Below are positions 17,713 to 26,701 of a stretch of DNA of 64,000 nt, one piece after another; position 1 is the stretch's first letter; the number at the start of each line of letters is the position of its first letter. This DNA is from Cryobacterium arcticum (GTDB taxonomy: Bacteria > Actinomycetota > Actinomycetes > Actinomycetales > Microbacteriaceae). The notes under the pieces are model-generated. The model had not been told where the DNA came from and searched no databases. It saw nothing but the letters and a program-made list of their open reading frames with translations. Where the stretch lies: positions 102,032 to 166,031 of the forward strand of contig NZ_QHLY01000013.1 of the NCBI RefSeq assembly GCF_003185895.1. Direction: 5' to 3'. Position numbers and translations under genes: made by a program.

Positions 17713-18482
17713 GCCAGCGCCCCGGCCGGCTCGGCATCGGCGTGATCGGTGCCGGCCATGTCGGCCCCATCCTCGCCGCCGCCCTCGCCGGCGCCGGCCA
17801 TGCCCTGGTCGGCATCTCCGCGATCTCCCAGGCCAGCCGCGACCGGGCAGAGGCGATCCTGCCCCTGGTACCCGTGCTCACGGTGCCGGAGGTCGTCGAA
17901 CGCAGCGAACTGGTGATCATCGCGGTGCCGGACGACCAGCTCGACAGCCTGGTGACCGGGCTTGCCGCCACCCACACCTGGCAGCCCGGCCAGCTCGTGC
18001 TGCATACGTCCGCCCGCTACGGCACCAACGTGCTGCTGCCGGCCCAGCGAGCCGGTGCCATTCCTCTGGCCATCCATCCGGCCATGTCGTTCACCGGCAC
18101 GAGCCTGGACATCGTGCGCCTGGCCGACAGTTACTTCGCCGTGACGGCCCCCGCGCCCGTGCTGCCGATCGCCCAAGCGTTGGTGGTGGAGATGGGGGGA
18201 GAGCCCGTGATCGTGGCCGAGGGCGACCGCGAGGTTTACGCTGAAGCCATCGAGACCGCCACCCTGTTCTCCAGTTCGATCGTGGACCAGGCGACCCGGC
18301 TGCTCAGCGAGATCGGGATCGGCGCGCCGGGAGCCGTGATCGCGCCGCTGGTGCGCTCGGCGATTGAGAACGCCCTCACCCGCACCGGTGCGCCGCATCC
18401 GCTCGACGACCTCGGTGGGCTTGACGCCATCGACACCGACCAGCCCTACCCGCCCCACCCGTTTGACCCGGAGGACCAGTGA
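17709..18482 (+). CDS. Rossmann-fold DUF2520 oxidoreductase, candidate ketopantoate reductase
   Basis: The 257-residue protein begins with the dinucleotide-binding GIGVIGAGHVGPILAAAL, a GxGxxG motif. A Rossmann domain (to about 140) and an all-helical DUF2520 domain follow, with YAEAIETATLFSSSIVDQA and a conserved late ENALTRTGAPHPL. This is the Rv3603c family, located just before panC in actinobacteria. The same two-domain layout is shared with PanG-type ketopantoate reductases, so it could supply pantoate for PanC. That is inference from position and fold. It overlaps panC by 4 nt. Confidence 0.82.
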   Translation: MSQRPGRLGIGVIGAGHVGPILAAALAGAGHALVGISAISQASRDRAEAILPLVPVLTVPEVVERSELVIIAVPDDQLDSLVTGLAATHTWQPGQLVLHTSARYGTNVLLPAQRAGAIPLAIHPAMSFTGTSLDIVRLADSYFAVTAPAPVLPIAQALVVEMGGEPVIVAEGDREVYAEAIETATLFSSSIVDQATRLLSEIGIGAPGAVIAPLVRSAIENALTRTGAPHPLDDLGGLDAIDTDQPYPPHPFDPEDQ

Positions 18483-19360
18483 CCGTGCTCACCAAGCCAG
18501 AAGTGATCGATACGATCGACGAGCTGCGCAGCCGGCTCTGCCTGAAGCGGCAGAACATCGCGTCGACCGGCGCCGAGGCCCGCGTCGTACTCGTTCCCAC
18601 CATGGGCGCCCTGCACGACGGCCACCGCGCCCTCGTACGCCGCGCCGTCGCCCTCGGAGAGATCGTGGTGGTCTCGATCTTCGTCAACCCGCTGCAGTTC
18701 GGGGTGAACGAAGACCTCGACACCTACCCGCGCACCCTCGACGCCGACGTTACGGCGCTGGCCGAAGAAGGCGCCACGTTTGTCTTCGCACCCACCGCCC
18801 GGGAGATGTACCCGGACGGCGCGTCCTCCACCCGGGTCACGGCCGGCGCCATCGGCGGGCTTTACGAGGGTGCCGCCCGGCCCGGACACTTCGACGGCAT
18901 GCTCACCGTGGTGAACAAGCTGTTCAACATCGTAGAACCCGACCTGGCCGTGTTCGGTCAGAAGGACGCCCAGCAGGTCTTCTTGGTCGAGCGGATGATC
19001 GCCGACCTCAACCTGCGGGTGAGCCTGGAAGTCGTGCCGACGGTGCGGGAGACCAGCGGCCTGGCCCTGTCCAGCCGTAACCACAACCTCGACGAACCCG
19101 CCCGGGCCGCGGCCAGGTCGCTTTCAGCTGGTCTCGCCGCCGCCGCATCCGCCGCCCTGAAGGGCGTGCCCGCCGCGATCGTGGCCGCCCATGCGGTGAT
19201 CGGCGCCCAGACACTGGTTAAACTGGACTATCTCGTTGTCGTGCACCCGCACACCTACCTGCCGGTCGCCGACGACTACCGTGGCCCGGCGAGGATGCTG
19301 GTCGCTGCGGTGGTGGGCAGTACCCGGCTCATCGACAACATTTCCCTGGACATTCCCTAA
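18479..19360 (+). CDS. panC: Pantothenate synthetase
   Basis: The 293-residue enzyme has PTMGALHDGHRALV (40-53) with the HIGH-type ATP-binding histidines. FVNPLQFGVNEDLDTYPR, GAARPGHFDGMLTVVNKLF, FGQKDAQQ and GLALSSRN follow; all are PanC signatures. It condenses pantoate and beta-alanine using ATP. It starts at GTG overlapping the DUF2520 stop. The panD gene that usually follows in actinobacteria is absent here. Confidence 0.96.
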   Translation: MTVLTKPEVIDTIDELRSRLCLKRQNIASTGAEARVVLVPTMGALHDGHRALVRRAVALGEIVVVSIFVNPLQFGVNEDLDTYPRTLDADVTALAEEGATFVFAPTAREMYPDGASSTRVTAGAIGGLYEGAARPGHFDGMLTVVNKLFNIVEPDLAVFGQKDAQQVFLVERMIADLNLRVSLEVVPTVRETSGLALSSRNHNLDEPARAAARSLSAGLAAAASAALKGVPAAIVAAHAVIGAQTLVKLDYLVVVHPHTYLPVADDYRGPARMLVAAVVGSTRLIDNISLDIP

Positions 19361-19417
19361 CCGATTCACCTTCGAGGCGCGGCCATGGCCCGCGCACGCC
19401 CACAGACGGAGACCCGC

Positions 19418-20962
<1,545 letters not shown>

Positions 20963-20967
20963 CTCGC

Positions 20968-21117
20968 ATGATGACATTTCTGCCCAAGGACGAGCTGAAG
21001 CCCGACGACGACGGCAAGAAGGGCCCGTCGACCAACCGGATCATCATCTGGGTCGTCGTCGGCGCCGTCGGCCTGTACCTGCTCGGCAGCGGTATCTACG
21101 GCATCCTCGTCAAATAA
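20968..21117 (+). CDS. Small single-span membrane protein (49 aa)
   Basis: An ATG six bases after the lysS stop opens a 49-codon frame. The product has a charged N-terminal half (KDELKPDDDGKKGP) and one hydrophobic span (IIIWVVVGAVGLYLLGSGIY), ending LVK. The topology looks like a tail-anchored protein with a cytosolic N-terminus. The codon bias is strongly G/C at third positions, supporting a real gene. The function is unknown. It lies directly before repeat copy B and, with the next small gene, bridges lysS and cls. Confidence 0.65.
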   Translation: MMTFLPKDELKPDDDGKKGPSTNRIIIWVVVGAVGLYLLGSGIYGILVK

Positions 21118-21130
21118 CCCCGTCCACCCT

Positions 21131-21192
21131 CGCGAACTGTGACATAAGCACGCAAATCTCGGGATTCCTGGGGCTTAAGTCACGGCTCGCGG
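21131..21192. repeat. Dispersed palindromic repeat, copy B
   Basis: This 62 bp imperfect inverted repeat has a left arm CGCGAACTGTGACATAAGC and a right arm GGGGCTTAAGTCACGG followed by CTCGCGG. It is in the same orientation as copy A at 4695 and inverted relative to copy C at 60114. It fills the gap between two genes for tiny membrane proteins and starts 13 nt past a stop codon. Confidence 0.8.
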
Positions 21193-21229
21193 ATGGGGGC
21201 GCGGGTGGATCGCGTAGGCTGGATGGACT

Positions 21230-21406
21230 ATGGATGACTTCTGGGCCAACGCACTGTTCTCGCTCGCGCCCACGGTTCTGGTCGGCGTGATCTTCTGGAT
21301 CATCATGCGCGCCATCATCCGTGCAGACCGCACCGAACGAAACGCCTATGCGCGCGTTGAAGCGGAAGAACGGGCCAAGCTCGGCCTCGACAAACCGGCC
21401 GGCTAA
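21230..21406 (+). CDS. Small membrane protein upstream of cardiolipin synthase (58 aa)
   Basis: The ATG at 21230 opens a 58-residue frame. The product starts MDDFWANALFSLAPTVLVG, continues as one hydrophobic span to about residue 30 (VIFWIIMRAIIR), and ends in a charged helix rich in Arg/Glu (RTERNAYARVEAEERAK). Its stop is 3 nt before the cls GTG start, so it is almost surely co-translated. Similar tiny proteins precede cls in related genomes, as far as I recall. A role as a partner of the synthase is a guess. Confidence 0.75.
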   Translation: MDDFWANALFSLAPTVLVGVIFWIIMRAIIRADRTERNAYARVEAEERAKLGLDKPAG

Positions 21407-21409
21407 CCC

Positions 21410-22873
21410 GTGTTCGGTATCGACCTGTCCACCATCCTCCTCGTGGTGGGTTTCATTGTTGACTTCGCCATCCGGGTGATCGCCATCATCGTGGTGCCGC
21501 GCAACCGCCGACCCACCTCCGGCATGGCCTGGTTGCTGGCGATCTTCCTGATTCCGTACTTCGGCTTCCTGCTCTTCCTGCTGATCGGCTACCGCACCCT
21601 GCCCAAGCGCCGGGTGGAGATGCAGGCCGAGATCAACCAGTTCATCCTGGACAGCACCGCCGGCATGGAACGGGTGCAACGCGACCACCCTTGGCCGGCC
21701 TGGCTGGAATCCGTCGTAGAACTCAACCGCAACCTCGGGTCGATGCCGCTGGTCGGCGACAACCGGGCGCGCCTGCACGGTCACTACGAGGAGACCTTCG
21801 CGGCGATGGTCACCGACATCGACAAGGCGAAGAAGTACGTGCACGTCGAGTTCTACATCCTCTCCCTCGACCCCACCACCACACCGTTCTTCGACGCGCT
21901 GGAGAACGCGGTCAAGCGCGGCGTGACGGTGCGGGTGCTGATGGACCACGTCCAGTCGATGCGCAAGCCCGGCTTCAAACAGACCAAGAAACGGCTGACC
22001 GACTCCGGGGTGTTCTGGGAGCTGATGCTGCCGGTACAGCCCTTCAAGGGCAAGTGGCAGCGCCCCGACCTGCGCAATCACCGCAAGCTGTTGATCGTGG
22101 ACGGCCGAATCGGCTTCATGGGCTCGCAGAACGTGATCGATCGCACCTACAACATGAAGAGCAACATCCGCCGGGGCCTGAAATGGAAAGACCTCATGGT
22201 TCGGCTAGAGGGCCCCATCGTGTCGGGCCTGAACGCCATCTTCATCACCGACTGGTACAGCGAGACCAACGAGCTGCTCACCCGCGACATCGAACCGGTG
22301 CATCCGGAGGACGTCTCAGACTCCATCGACTGCCAGGTGGTGCCCAGCGGTCCCGGTTTCGAGGGCGAGAACAACCTCCGCCTGTTCCTCGCGCTGCTCT
22401 ACTACGCGCAGGAACGCATCGTGATCACGAGCCCCTACTTCGTGCCGGACGAGTCGATCATGTACGCCGTCACCACGGCCGTTCAGCGTGGCCTGCACGT
22501 GGAACTCTTCGTCTCCGAGATCGGCGACCAGGCCCTCGTCTACCACGCTCAGCGCTCCTACTATGAGGAGCTGCTGCGGGCCGGCGTGAAGATCTATATG
22601 TACAAGGCGCCGTACGTTTTGCACGCCAAGCACTTCACCATCGACGACGACGTGGCCGTGATCGGCTCGAGCAACATGGACATGCGCTCGTTCAGCCTCA
22701 ACTTCGAGGTGTCGCTGATGGTGCGCGGCGCGTCGTTCGTGCGGGCCCTGCGCGAAGTGGAGGACGGCTACCGTGCCGACAGCCGCGAACTCACCCTCGA
22801 CGAGTGGATGAAGCAGCCGCTGCGGTCGACGATCCTGGACAACCTGGCCCGGCTCACCAGCGCCGTGCAGTAG
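21410..22873 (+). CDS. cls: Cardiolipin synthase (phospholipase D family)
   Basis: The 487-residue enzyme has two N-terminal membrane spans (about 5-28 and 36-60), a PLDc_N region, and two HKD motifs. The first is NHRKLLIVDGRIGFMGSQN (His near 224) and the second HAKHFTIDDDVAVIGSSNMD (His near 405). It joins two phosphatidylglycerols, or related lipids, to form cardiolipin at the membrane. It starts at GTG 3 nt after the small membrane protein gene and ends convergently against the pirin gene with no gap. Confidence 0.94.
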   Translation: MFGIDLSTILLVVGFIVDFAIRVIAIIVVPRNRRPTSGMAWLLAIFLIPYFGFLLFLLIGYRTLPKRRVEMQAEINQFILDSTAGMERVQRDHPWPAWLESVVELNRNLGSMPLVGDNRARLHGHYEETFAAMVTDIDKAKKYVHVEFYILSLDPTTTPFFDALENAVKRGVTVRVLMDHVQSMRKPGFKQTKKRLTDSGVFWELMLPVQPFKGKWQRPDLRNHRKLLIVDGRIGFMGSQNVIDRTYNMKSNIRRGLKWKDLMVRLEGPIVSGLNAIFITDWYSETNELLTRDIEPVHPEDVSDSIDCQVVPSGPGFEGENNLRLFLALLYYAQERIVITSPYFVPDESIMYAVTTAVQRGLHVELFVSEIGDQALVYHAQRSYYEELLRAGVKIYMYKAPYVLHAKHFTIDDDVAVIGSSNMDMRSFSLNFEVSLMVRGASFVRALREVEDGYRADSRELTLDEWMKQPLRSTILDNLARLTSAVQ

Positions 22874-23881
22874 TCAGCGCCGCGGCTTGAGCCGCACGTT
22901 CGGCAACGCCGGCGCCGGCAGGGCAGCACCGTGGTACGCCACCTGGCCGAACCGGCCCGAAGCATCCGCGCCCTCGATCACCTCGGCCTGCCACTGAGCG
23001 CGGAAGGCCGCGACCTCGTCGTGGTCACGGCCGATGAAGTTCCACCACATCACGATCTGCTCGCCGAGCGGCTCCCCGCCCAGCAGCACCACCCGGGCCG
23101 GGCCCTCCCCGGTGTTCTCCACCCGGATGCTCGTGCTGCCGGTGGCGAGGAAGCCCAGCTCGTTGCGTTGTATCGCGGTTCCGGCGAAGCGTACGGTGCC
23201 GGTGTCGACGAGTACACCGTGCTCGAAGCCGGGGTCCACCTCGAGGTCGATCGAGCTGCCGGCGGGCAGGTCGAGTTGGGCGCCCACCAGGGGAGTGTCA
23301 CCGGTGGCCGCGGCGACCTGCCCGGCCAGCGAGCCCAGGAACACATGCAGGGTCACACCGTTTCGCACGACGGGGTCGATCACGTGGTTCTCGAAATGCG
23401 GCGCCTGGTGCCGGGTGAGGTCGGGCAGTGCGATCCAGAGCTGTACGCCGTGCAGTGTGGTGGTGCTGGGGGTGGACACCTCCGAATGGCTGATCCCGGC
23501 TCCGGCAGTCATCAGGTTGAGCTCGCCCGGGCGCACGAGGGCCAGGCTGCCGACGCTGTCACGGTGTTCCACCTCGCCGGCGAACAACCAGCTGGCGGTC
23601 TGCAGCCCGGTGTGCGGGTGTGGCGGCACAACCATGCCGCCCGTGGCCGCCACGTCATCCGGGCCGTAGTGGTCGACGAAGCACCAGGCGCCGATCAGCG
23701 ACCGTTCCCGCTGCGGCAGGGTGCGCCGCACGCCCATGGCGCGGGGTCCGCCCAGCGGCACGTCCCGCGGCTGCAACAGCATCACGCCGGGAGCGTCCAG
23801 GCTCAGAATCGTGCCGGGCGCCTCCGGGGAGGCGGTGCCGTCGCAGACGATTTCGGCAGGGTCGCGCTCGAGATTGCTCAC
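22874..23881 (-). CDS. Pirin family protein
   Basis: The 335-residue bicupin has the pirin N-terminal core: GAWCFVDHYGP, VPPHPHTGLQTASWLFAGEVEHRDSVG and MTAGAGISHSE. These carry three metal-binding histidines and a glutamate. A C-terminal cupin (about 230-310) with PEG-like GGEPLGEQIVMWWNFIGR follows. Pirins bind iron; some have quercetinase activity or act in redox regulation. The role here is open. It lies 9 nt upstream-side of the next minus-strand gene and is probably co-transcribed with it. Confidence 0.92.
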   Translation of the reverse strand: MSNLERDPAEIVCDGTASPEAPGTILSLDAPGVMLLQPRDVPLGGPRAMGVRRTLPQRERSLIGAWCFVDHYGPDDVAATGGMVVPPHPHTGLQTASWLFAGEVEHRDSVGSLALVRPGELNLMTAGAGISHSEVSTPSTTTLHGVQLWIALPDLTRHQAPHFENHVIDPVVRNGVTLHVFLGSLAGQVAAATGDTPLVGAQLDLPAGSSIDLEVDPGFEHGVLVDTGTVRFAGTAIQRNELGFLATGSTSIRVENTGEGPARVVLLGGEPLGEQIVMWWNFIGRDHDEVAAFRAQWQAEVIEGADASGRFGQVAYHGAALPAPALPNVRLKPRR

Positions 23882-23890
23882 CCCCTGAGC

Positions 23891-25390
23891 TTAATCCGCG
23901 AGCTCCCTGGCGGGTATCGGTTCGAGGGGTTCGGTCGGCCCGGTTTGGCCGCGCAGGCTGTCGGGGTCGCTGGGCAGCGGCAGGGTGGCGTTCTGCGCGG
24001 TGTCGCCGGCCGGCGCCGGCGGGCCACCAGGCCCACCGGGCGGCGGTACGGCTGGCCCGGCTGGCGGGCGGATCTCGGCCGGCGGGCGCTGCAGCAACTC
24101 CACCAGCAGCACGGCGACGAGGGCAAGGATGGCGGTCCAGATGATCACGGCCGGTGGGAGGGGGCGCCAGAAGATGGCGACTGCTGCGGCGCCGAGGCCG
24201 ATCAACACGTGCGCGATGCGGCGGTAGTGGTAGAGGAACGCTCCGAATCGGCCGGTGCTGACCCCCGCGTTCTCCGCGGCCAGGCGCAGCCGGCTGGAGA
24301 GGCTGATGGTGCCCCGGCGCACGATCGTCGACCCGTGGAACGGTCCGGCCAGGTAGGCCACGACGGCCACGGTGAAGCCGACCAGGCCAACCGACAGGGC
24401 GGTGGTGTTCATGAACGGCACCACGGCGTCGTAGGCCGCCTGGGCGACGTCGGAGGGCAGATAGACCGGCGACACCGAACTGACGAAGAGAATGCGCCCC
24501 ACGGCGATGCCCGCCGAGAGCAGTGCCATGGCCGCCGCCAGCGCGAGGCCGGCCCAGATCATGGTGCGTGATCGCCGCCTTGCCACGAGCACCCCGAGGA
24601 CGATCAGGCCCAGGCTCACCAGGGGCAGCACGAATCCGAGCACATTCAGCAGTTGGTAGCCGGTGCGTGCCTGCACGAGCGCGTCCGACTGGGCGATCAC
24701 GATGGTGCGGTTGACGTCGGGGATGTTCTGGGCCAGGCCGAAGCCTCGGTTGACCAGCTCCTTCTTCACTTCGGCGATGATCGGGCCGAGTTGGATGCCC
24801 AGCTCGCCGGTGTCGCTGATCGCGAGGGCCGAGGAGGTGTCGCCTTCCAGCGCCGCGATCACCTGCATCTGACTGGTTCGCAGAGCCTGCTCCCAGGGCT
24901 GGGCGAAGGCATCCGAACTGACCAGCCGCGTCGCGGTCGACCGGATCAGGCCCTGGATGCCCTGCACGGCCGGTGCCTGCAGCAGCCCGAGCGCATTCTT
25001 GGCCGCGGGAGGGAGATCGAGGCTCGCCAGCCCGTCGAAGAGGTCGCTGGTGATCTGGTCGAGGTCGACGTTGTCGTTCACCACCGCGACGATCTCGTCA
25101 ACCAGGTAGGCCTGCACGGCCGGGTCCTCGGCGAGCGGGGCGAGCGAGGCGACAAACCTGTCGGTGTCGTTGACGTACCCCTTGGTCCAGTAAGCGACCA
25201 CGCTCACCGGGGCCAGGAGCACCCCGACCGCGATCAACAGCGCGGCGAAGAAGGCCCGCCACCGGTTGGCGGCACGGTGCTCGGCCGCGGGGCCGACCTG
25301 TGCGCGCAGCTTCGCGTTCTCGGCGGAGAGCCGGGCTATCTCGTCTGCCGGATCGGGAGAGACGCGTACGGGATTCGAGGAGCCGTCCAT
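23891..25390 (-). CDS. Large integral membrane protein of unknown function
   Basis: The 499-residue protein starts with a short coiled region (DEIARLSAENAKLRAQV), then TM1 (about 46-68). A large extracytoplasmic domain of about 190 residues follows, rich in Asp and Ala, then four further spans (about 262-285, 291-312, 350-372, 395-440). The tail is Pro/Gly-rich and low complexity. This layout matches an unnamed family seen in many actinobacteria, with the DTDRFVASLAPLAEDPAVQ segment typical of it. No catalytic residues were recognised. Confidence 0.75.
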   Translation of the reverse strand: MDGSSNPVRVSPDPADEIARLSAENAKLRAQVGPAAEHRAANRWRAFFAALLIAVGVLLAPVSVVAYWTKGYVNDTDRFVASLAPLAEDPAVQAYLVDEIVAVVNDNVDLDQITSDLFDGLASLDLPPAAKNALGLLQAPAVQGIQGLIRSTATRLVSSDAFAQPWEQALRTSQMQVIAALEGDTSSALAISDTGELGIQLGPIIAEVKKELVNRGFGLAQNIPDVNRTIVIAQSDALVQARTGYQLLNVLGFVLPLVSLGLIVLGVLVARRRSRTMIWAGLALAAAMALLSAGIAVGRILFVSSVSPVYLPSDVAQAAYDAVVPFMNTTALSVGLVGFTVAVVAYLAGPFHGSTIVRRGTISLSSRLRLAAENAGVSTGRFGAFLYHYRRIAHVLIGLGAAAVAIFWRPLPPAVIIWTAILALVAVLLVELLQRPPAEIRPPAGPAVPPPGGPGGPPAPAGDTAQNATLPLPSDPDSLRGQTGPTEPLEPIPARELAD

Positions 25391-25519
25391 GGTGCCGCCG
25401 CCTTTCGCCTGCGGGTTCTGGTTCGCAATCGTGGGGCCGAATGGTGACAGTATTTGCGCTCAGCGGCACCCTGGCAAGGGCAGGCCTGATCGACGACGGC
25501 AGCCGGCCGGGGCGCTTGC

Positions 25520-25750
25520 TCAGGCGGCGCGCACGAGCAGGTCGCCGACCTCGCAGTCCAGGGCGGCGCAGATGGCGGCGAGGGTGGAATAGCGGATGGC
25601 CTTGGCCCGGTCGTTCTTGAGCACCGACAGGTTGACCACGCTCACGCCGACGAGTTCGCTCAGCCGGGTGAGGGTGAGCCCACGTTCGGCGAGAAGCTCA
25701 TCGAGCCGGCAGTGGATGCCGGTGTCCTCGTCTGCTTCCGGAGGCGCCAT
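25520..25750 (-). CDS. Xre/Cro-type helix-turn-helix regulator (76 aa)
   Basis: The 76-residue protein is essentially one HTH_26/YozG-like domain: LDELLAERGLTLTRLSELVGVSVVNLSVLKNDRAKAIRYSTL and a final CEVGDLLV. Its ATG overlaps the stop of the DUF2975 gene by one base, so the two form a coupled pair. Such small regulators are regularly paired with DUF2975 membrane proteins, and the pair may autoregulate. The inverted repeats upstream of the operon (26408-26464) are candidate operators. About 130 bp on its 3' side show no gene. Confidence 0.88.
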   Translation of the reverse strand: MAPPEADEDTGIHCRLDELLAERGLTLTRLSELVGVSVVNLSVLKNDRAKAIRYSTLAAICAALDCEVGDLLVRAA

Positions 25751-26397
25751 TAGATGAGCCCGTCGGTGTCGCGCTGCAGGCGTTGCCCGAGTGAAATCGC
25801 CCCGGCCGCGACCAGGAGCACCAGGCCGGTGCCGGCCGGCGCCAGGTCCACCAGGGTGGCCATCGGCCAGAATCCGTCGATCGGGTCGCCGTTCAGCTCA
25901 CCGGCCGCGATCATGCGGCCGATGCCGCCGAAGCCCTGGCCGAGGATGGTGCCGATGATCAGCGCGTAGCCCACCAGGGCCACGAGCCAGAACACCGGCC
26001 GGGTGAACGGGCGGCGGCGCAGCACGGTCCAGCAGAAGTAGACCACGGTTGCCGAGACCAGCAGGGTGGTGGCCAGGGCTGTCGATCCTTCCAGGGTGAG
26101 CAGGAACCTGGGCAGCGTGCTCAAGCCGGCGATGGTCACGTCGGCGGAGTCGAAGGTGCCGCTGGTGAGCCTGGCCGTGCCGGCGGATGCGCTGGCGGGC
26201 AGCGGCGCATCCGCGAGCAGGGTGACCGCGAACCTGTCAGTGATCAGCTGGCCGATCACGGTGACGGTGCCGATCACGGCGGCCAGCAGCCCCCAGGCCA
26301 CCGCGCCGATCAGCACGGTCCAGGTGAAGAGCCGGGACAACTGGCGCTCGAGCCGGGCGGCGCGCTCGGCCTTCTCCGAAGGTGAAGTGGTCATCAT
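25750..26397 (-). CDS. DUF2975 family membrane protein
   Basis: The 215-residue protein has four spans (about 23-48, 92-112, 130-155, 185-203) and a basic N-terminus. The late GFWPMATLVDLAPAGTGLVLLVAAGAISLGQRLQRDTDGLI matches the C-terminal signature of DUF2975. These proteins sit beside YozG-like regulators across Firmicutes and Actinobacteria; function is unproven, though membrane sensing is suspected. The start is one of two adjacent ATGs (26397, 26394). Confidence 0.87.
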   Translation of the reverse strand: MMTTSPSEKAERAARLERQLSRLFTWTVLIGAVAWGLLAAVIGTVTVIGQLITDRFAVTLLADAPLPASASAGTARLTSGTFDSADVTIAGLSTLPRFLLTLEGSTALATTLLVSATVVYFCWTVLRRRPFTRPVFWLVALVGYALIIGTILGQGFGGIGRMIAAGELNGDPIDGFWPMATLVDLAPAGTGLVLLVAAGAISLGQRLQRDTDGLI

Positions 26398-26407
26398 GGG
26401 ATCATCG

Positions 26408-26464
26408 CCTAACGATTATCGATATGTGGACGATTTCGACCATATCGATTCTCGATGGGTTAGG
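26408..26464. promoter_or_regulatory. Operator-like inverted repeats upstream of DUF2975-xre
   Basis: Two nested inverted repeats lie just upstream of the operon start: CCTAAC/GTTAGG (26408-26413 and 26459-26464) and ATCGATATG/CATATCGAT (26418-26426 and 26441-26449, spacer 14). The left inner arm itself contains the palindrome TATCGATA. The stretch is strikingly AT-rich for this genome. On the minus strand GATAAT could serve as a -10 element. It is probably the binding region of the Xre protein it controls. Confidence 0.55.
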
Positions 26465-26497
26465 CAAGAACTTTCGCGAGTTGCCCTGCTGCGGACC

Positions 26498-26523
26498 AGT
26501 TGCCCCGGCCGGCCGGGGCAACT
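26498..26523. repeat. Perfect 26 bp palindrome upstream of clpC
   Basis: AGTTGCCCCGGCC is followed by its exact reverse complement GGCCGGGGCAACT with no spacer. A third AGTTGCCC word occurs at 26479-26486. No T-tract follows, so it is not a standard terminator. It lies about 180 bp before clpC and about 100 bp from the DUF2975 start. The rest of the 26398-26701 gap has no gene. It also holds a GGCGCC-centred palindrome near 26680-26695. Confidence 0.6.
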
Positions 26524-26701
26524 CGTCCGGATGAGGGCAGGTGGCGGCGGCACCGGCGGGAGCTGGCCGTGAACCGGGAATATGACGCCGCGCGAGAGCA
26601 TCCGTCACGCCCACGGCGAACAGAGGCACCGATCGGGGCTCGTGCTGGTTACTCTCTTTGTATCGGTGCCATAACCGCCCTGGCGCCAAGGGAGTGTCAA
26701 T

